Part shown: one piece after another, positions 7,562-8,666 of the stretch
How positions within the stretch are numbered: the stretch's first letter is position 1
Layout: every line of letters starts with the position of its first letter
Assembly (NCBI GenBank): GCA_013152215.1
Contig: JAADGT010000131.1
Location: 1-8,666 of the forward strand
Length of the DNA stretch: 8,666 nucleotides
From: Deltaproteobacteria bacterium
GTDB taxonomy: Bacteria; Desulfobacterota; Deferrisomatia; Deferrisomatales; Deferrisomataceae
Direction: 5' to 3'
Made by a program: the position numbers and the translations under genes
Notes under the pieces: model-generated
The model's input: the letters and a program-made list of their open reading frames with translations, nothing else
What the model was told of the DNA's origin: nothing
Database searches by the model: none

Positions 7562-7584
7562 CGGGTTTGGGAAAAGCAAACCCG
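7562..7584. promoter_or_regulatory. Perfect 8-bp inverted repeat between valS and the CBS-ACT gene
   Basis: CGGGTTTG (7562-7569) and CAAACCCG (7577-7584) form a perfect dyad around the 7-base spacer GGAAAAG. It lies 9 bases upstream of the proposed valS -35 element and about 88 bases before the CBS-ACT start codon. No T-tract follows on either strand and no gene ends here, so an intrinsic terminator is unlikely. The size and symmetry suit an operator for a dimeric regulator. Alternatively it is an RNA hairpin in the 5' leader of the rightward gene. The function is not known. Confidence 0.45.
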
Positions 7585-7671
7585 TCCCTCATGGCCCGAG
7601 CCGGCCGGGCCGATAGGAGAGCCGGCGATGTGCACTCGATCCCATCAACCCAGAACGAAAGGAGAAGGTTC

Positions 7672-8316
7672 ATGGTCGTGCGCAAATGGATGAGCCCGAA
7701 TCCCGTCACCGTGGGGAAGGACGATCCGGTGTCCGAGGCGATCCACCTGATGAAGGAGCACAAGATCCGACACCTGCCGGTGATGGACGGCGATCGGTTG
7801 GTGGGCATCGTGAGCGATCGGGACCTCAAGGAGTACATGCCCAGCCGTGCCACCACCCTGGACGTGTACGAGCTCCACTACGCCCTGAGCCGGGCCAAGG
7901 TGTCCGAGGCCATGCGCCGGGATCCGCTCCGGGTGGGCCCCGACGACACCATCGAGAAGGCCGCGTTGCTCCTGCACGACAACAAGATCGGCTGCTTGCC
8001 CGTGGTGGACGACGGCGGAGCCCTGGTGGGCATTCTGGCCCACGAGGACGTGTTCGAGGCCCTGATCCAGGTCACCGGGGCCCGCACGGACACGGTACGG
8101 TTCCAGATGACCATCCCCGACGAGCCCGGGTCGATCCGGGTGGTGGCGGACAAGGTGCGGGCCCACGGCCTGAAGATCCGTTCCATCCTCACAACCTACC
8201 AGGACGTGCCCGAGGGGCGGCGGGAGCTGATCCTGCGGGTGGAGGGGGACACCCTCCCCCTGGAGAGCGAACTCAAGGAGGAGTACCCGGACCTGGTCGT
8301 GCACCGGGGCGTGTGA
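7672..8316 (+). CDS. CBS-CBS-ACT domain protein (AcuB-like)
   Basis: Soluble regulatory protein of 214 residues. It has two CBS motifs (about 1-58 and 75-134) forming a Bateman module, marked by HKIRHLPVMDGDRLVGIVSDRD (30-51) and NKIGCLPVVDDGGALVGILA (104-123). An ACT-type domain follows (about 142-212). Bateman modules usually bind adenine nucleotides, and ACT domains usually bind amino acids. The order and length match the AcuB family, named from acetoin utilisation in Bacillus, but no acetoin genes are present and the partner enzyme is unknown. The start is well fixed: AAAGGAGAAGG (7658-7668) precedes ATG at ideal spacing, and the protein begins with the usual MxVxxWMSPNPVTV pattern. The frame is open far upstream only because it runs antisense to valS. 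The gene is monocistronic here, divergent from valS, and followed by a strong hairpin. Confidence 0.9.
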   Translation: MVVRKWMSPNPVTVGKDDPVSEAIHLMKEHKIRHLPVMDGDRLVGIVSDRDLKEYMPSRATTLDVYELHYALSRAKVSEAMRRDPLRVGPDDTIEKAALLLHDNKIGCLPVVDDGGALVGILAHEDVFEALIQVTGARTDTVRFQMTIPDEPGSIRVVADKVRAHGLKIRSILTTYQDVPEGRRELILRVEGDTLPLESELKEEYPDLVVHRGV

Positions 8317-8347
8317 GCGGCCCGCTCGCGAACGGGGACCCCGCACC

Positions 8348-8390
8348 GACCCACGCCTCGTCGCACCGACGGGGGCGTGGGGTCTGCTTC
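8348..8390 (+). terminator. Extended hairpin after the CBS-ACT gene, probable terminator
   Basis: The outer stem CCCACGCC (8350-8357) pairs with GGCGTGGG (8374-8381). The inner stem CGTCG (8359-8363) pairs with CGACG (8367-8371) around a 3-base loop, with a small 1x2 internal loop between the stems. It starts about 33 bases after the stop codon. The downstream tract GTCTGCTTCC is pyrimidine-rich but not a true T-run, so efficiency is uncertain. A 9-bp direct repeat CGCACCGAC (8342-8350 and 8362-8370) overlaps the structure. Confidence 0.5.
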
Positions 8391-8481
8391 CGGCCGCGTG
8401 CGAAGCCGGGCACCGGGGAAGGGTAACTCTCGTTGGTCCGGGGCGTTGCCGCGAGGGGGCAAGAGGCCTGGTTCCGGCCGT

Positions 8482-8507
8482 GCGTGAGTGCAGTATCCGG
8501 CTCACGC
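8482..8507 (+). repeat. 7-bp hairpin that overlaps a longer inverted repeat
   Basis: GCGTGAG (8482-8488) pairs perfectly with CTCACGC (8501-8507) around a 12-base loop. The loop TGCAGTATCCGG resembles the neighbouring CTGCATCCGG (8507-8516). The right arm shares three bases with the left arm of the 12-bp inverted repeat, so the two pairings exclude each other at the edge. Confidence 0.4.
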
Positions 8508-8617
8508 TGCATCCGGCGCCCAGCCCGGGTTGCAAAGGTTCAGTGGCGGATCGATCAGCGCGAACGTTTTCAAGGTTCCTCGGGGAGGCGAGCATCGGCT
8601 GAGCACCGGATGCAGCG
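8505..8617. repeat. 12-bp perfect inverted repeat enclosing 89 bases
   Basis: CGCTGCATCCGG (8505-8516) is the exact reverse complement of CCGGATGCAGCG (8606-8617). Just inside, GC (8518-8519) could also pair with GC (8603-8604) after one mismatch. The enclosed 89 bases have no coding signal. Long-range pairing would close a multi-branched RNA. The arms could equally be the ends of a small non-autonomous element, though no flanking target duplication is seen. Confidence 0.5.
8529..8578 (+). repeat. Imperfect direct repeat GTTNNNAAGGTTC
   Basis: GTTGCAAAGGTTC (8529-8541) and GTTTTCAAGGTTC (8566-8578) agree at 10 of 13 positions, with starts 37 bases apart. Between them lies the palindrome GATCGATC (8549-8556). 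Such spacing could reflect repeated binding sites or a decayed duplication. The function is unknown. Confidence 0.35.
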
Positions 8618-8618
8618 A

Positions 8619-8643
8619 CTGTAGGAGCCACGCCCGGCGCTCC
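8619..8643 (+). repeat. Possible REP-type palindromic motif
   Basis: CTGTAGGAGCCACGCC begins a short dyad in which GGAGC (8624-8628) pairs with GCTCC (8639-8643) around ten bases. The TGTAGGAGC head followed by a GC-rich palindrome resembles the REP elements seen in many intergenic regions of GC-rich proteobacteria. Only one copy is in the window and the stem is short, so this is a tentative reading. Confidence 0.25.
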
Positions 8644-8666
8644 ACCAGGCCCCTTGCCCCCCGCTC

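Larger units (their letters stand above)
8391..8666. other. Non-coding region with several inverted and direct repeats
   Basis: No open frame here has a convincing ribosome-binding site or family resemblance. The longest plus-strand frame (63 codons, 8433-8624) is Arg/Ala-rich, low in complexity and looks spurious. No tRNA is visible: the GGTTC occurrences are not followed by a T-arm. The region contains a hairpin (8482-8507), a 12-bp inverted repeat (8505-8516 with 8606-8617), a repeated GTTNNNAAGGTTC motif and a short dyad at 8624-8643, each described separately. It could be a structured RNA, a degenerate repeat element, or the upstream region of a gene beyond the window. Confidence 0.5.

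Noticed and set aside
7453..7635. N-terminal extension of ValS
   Set aside because: The extension has no family similarity, and the GAGG before the ATG at 7452 plus the standard ValS N-terminus fix the start there.
7585..7657. A sigma70 promoter for the CBS-ACT gene
   Set aside because: The best candidates (GATAGG-like -10 near 7612, TTGGGA at 7567) have poor partners or spacing, so no promoter is called.
5386..7671. A very long plus-strand frame antisense to valS that runs without a stop into the CBS-ACT gene
   Set aside because: It is the shadow of a GC-rich gene. Its protein is Gly/His/Pro-rich with no domain, whereas valS on the other strand has every family motif. The CBS-ACT protein begins at 7672 with a strong ribosome-binding site.
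8433..8624. A 63-codon open frame in the right-hand non-coding region
   Set aside because: It starts without a clear ribosome-binding site, has biased Arg/Ala/Ser composition and runs through the inverted repeat arms. It looks spurious.
8470..8666. tRNA gene or integron attC site
   Set aside because: The GGTTC sequences lack a matching T-arm and acceptor stem, and no GTTRRRY core pairs with an inverse core at the ends of the repeat.

Overview
The window is very GC-rich DNA, densely packed with genes, from a Gram-negative bacterium. It carries a secreted metalloprotease, an outer-membrane beta-barrel protein, a GAF/HD-GYP regulator and a bacterial-type valyl-tRNA synthetase. Base composition and gene types fit a member of the former Deltaproteobacteria (Desulfobacterota-like lineages), but this is an inference and no marker here fixes the taxon. 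Nothing points to a phage, plasmid, IS element or CRISPR array. Most of the window reads as ordinary chromosome.

Layout. (1) A rightward block covers 1-3577: the last 15 codons of an unknown gene, an M48-family secreted metalloprotease (45-869), an OMPP1/FadL-like outer-membrane barrel protein (850-2091) and a GAF + HD-GYP signalling protein (2096-3577). Their ends overlap or lie 4 bases apart, so they look like one operon whose promoter is upstream of the window. (2) A leftward block covers 7452-3574: valS, nadC and a small stand-alone cyclic-nucleotide-binding-fold protein. These are joined by a 4-base and a 17-base overlap. The two blocks converge and share one CTAG, which supplies both stop codons, leaving no spacer for a terminator. 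(3) A 219-base divergent intergenic region (7453-7671) holds a candidate valS promoter and a perfect 8-bp dyad. (4) A rightward CBS-CBS-ACT protein of AcuB type (7672-8316) is followed by a strong hairpin. (5) The final 350 bases (8317-8666) have no convincing gene but contain several inverted and direct repeats.

How the genes may work together. The first block looks like envelope biology (periplasmic protease plus barrel protein) followed by a nucleotide-signalling enzyme predicted to hydrolyse c-di-GMP. The leftward block is housekeeping (tRNA-Val charging, NAD synthesis) with a small nucleotide-sensor domain at its end. Two convergent neighbours and the CBS-ACT gene therefore each encode likely small-ligand-sensing domains. 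Whether they are functionally linked is unproven. The points most worth a second look are the HD-GYP protein with an unusually long insert and a PDE-like GAF, the orphan cNMP-binding domain in the valS-nadC operon, the dyad before valS, and the structured non-coding region at the right edge.
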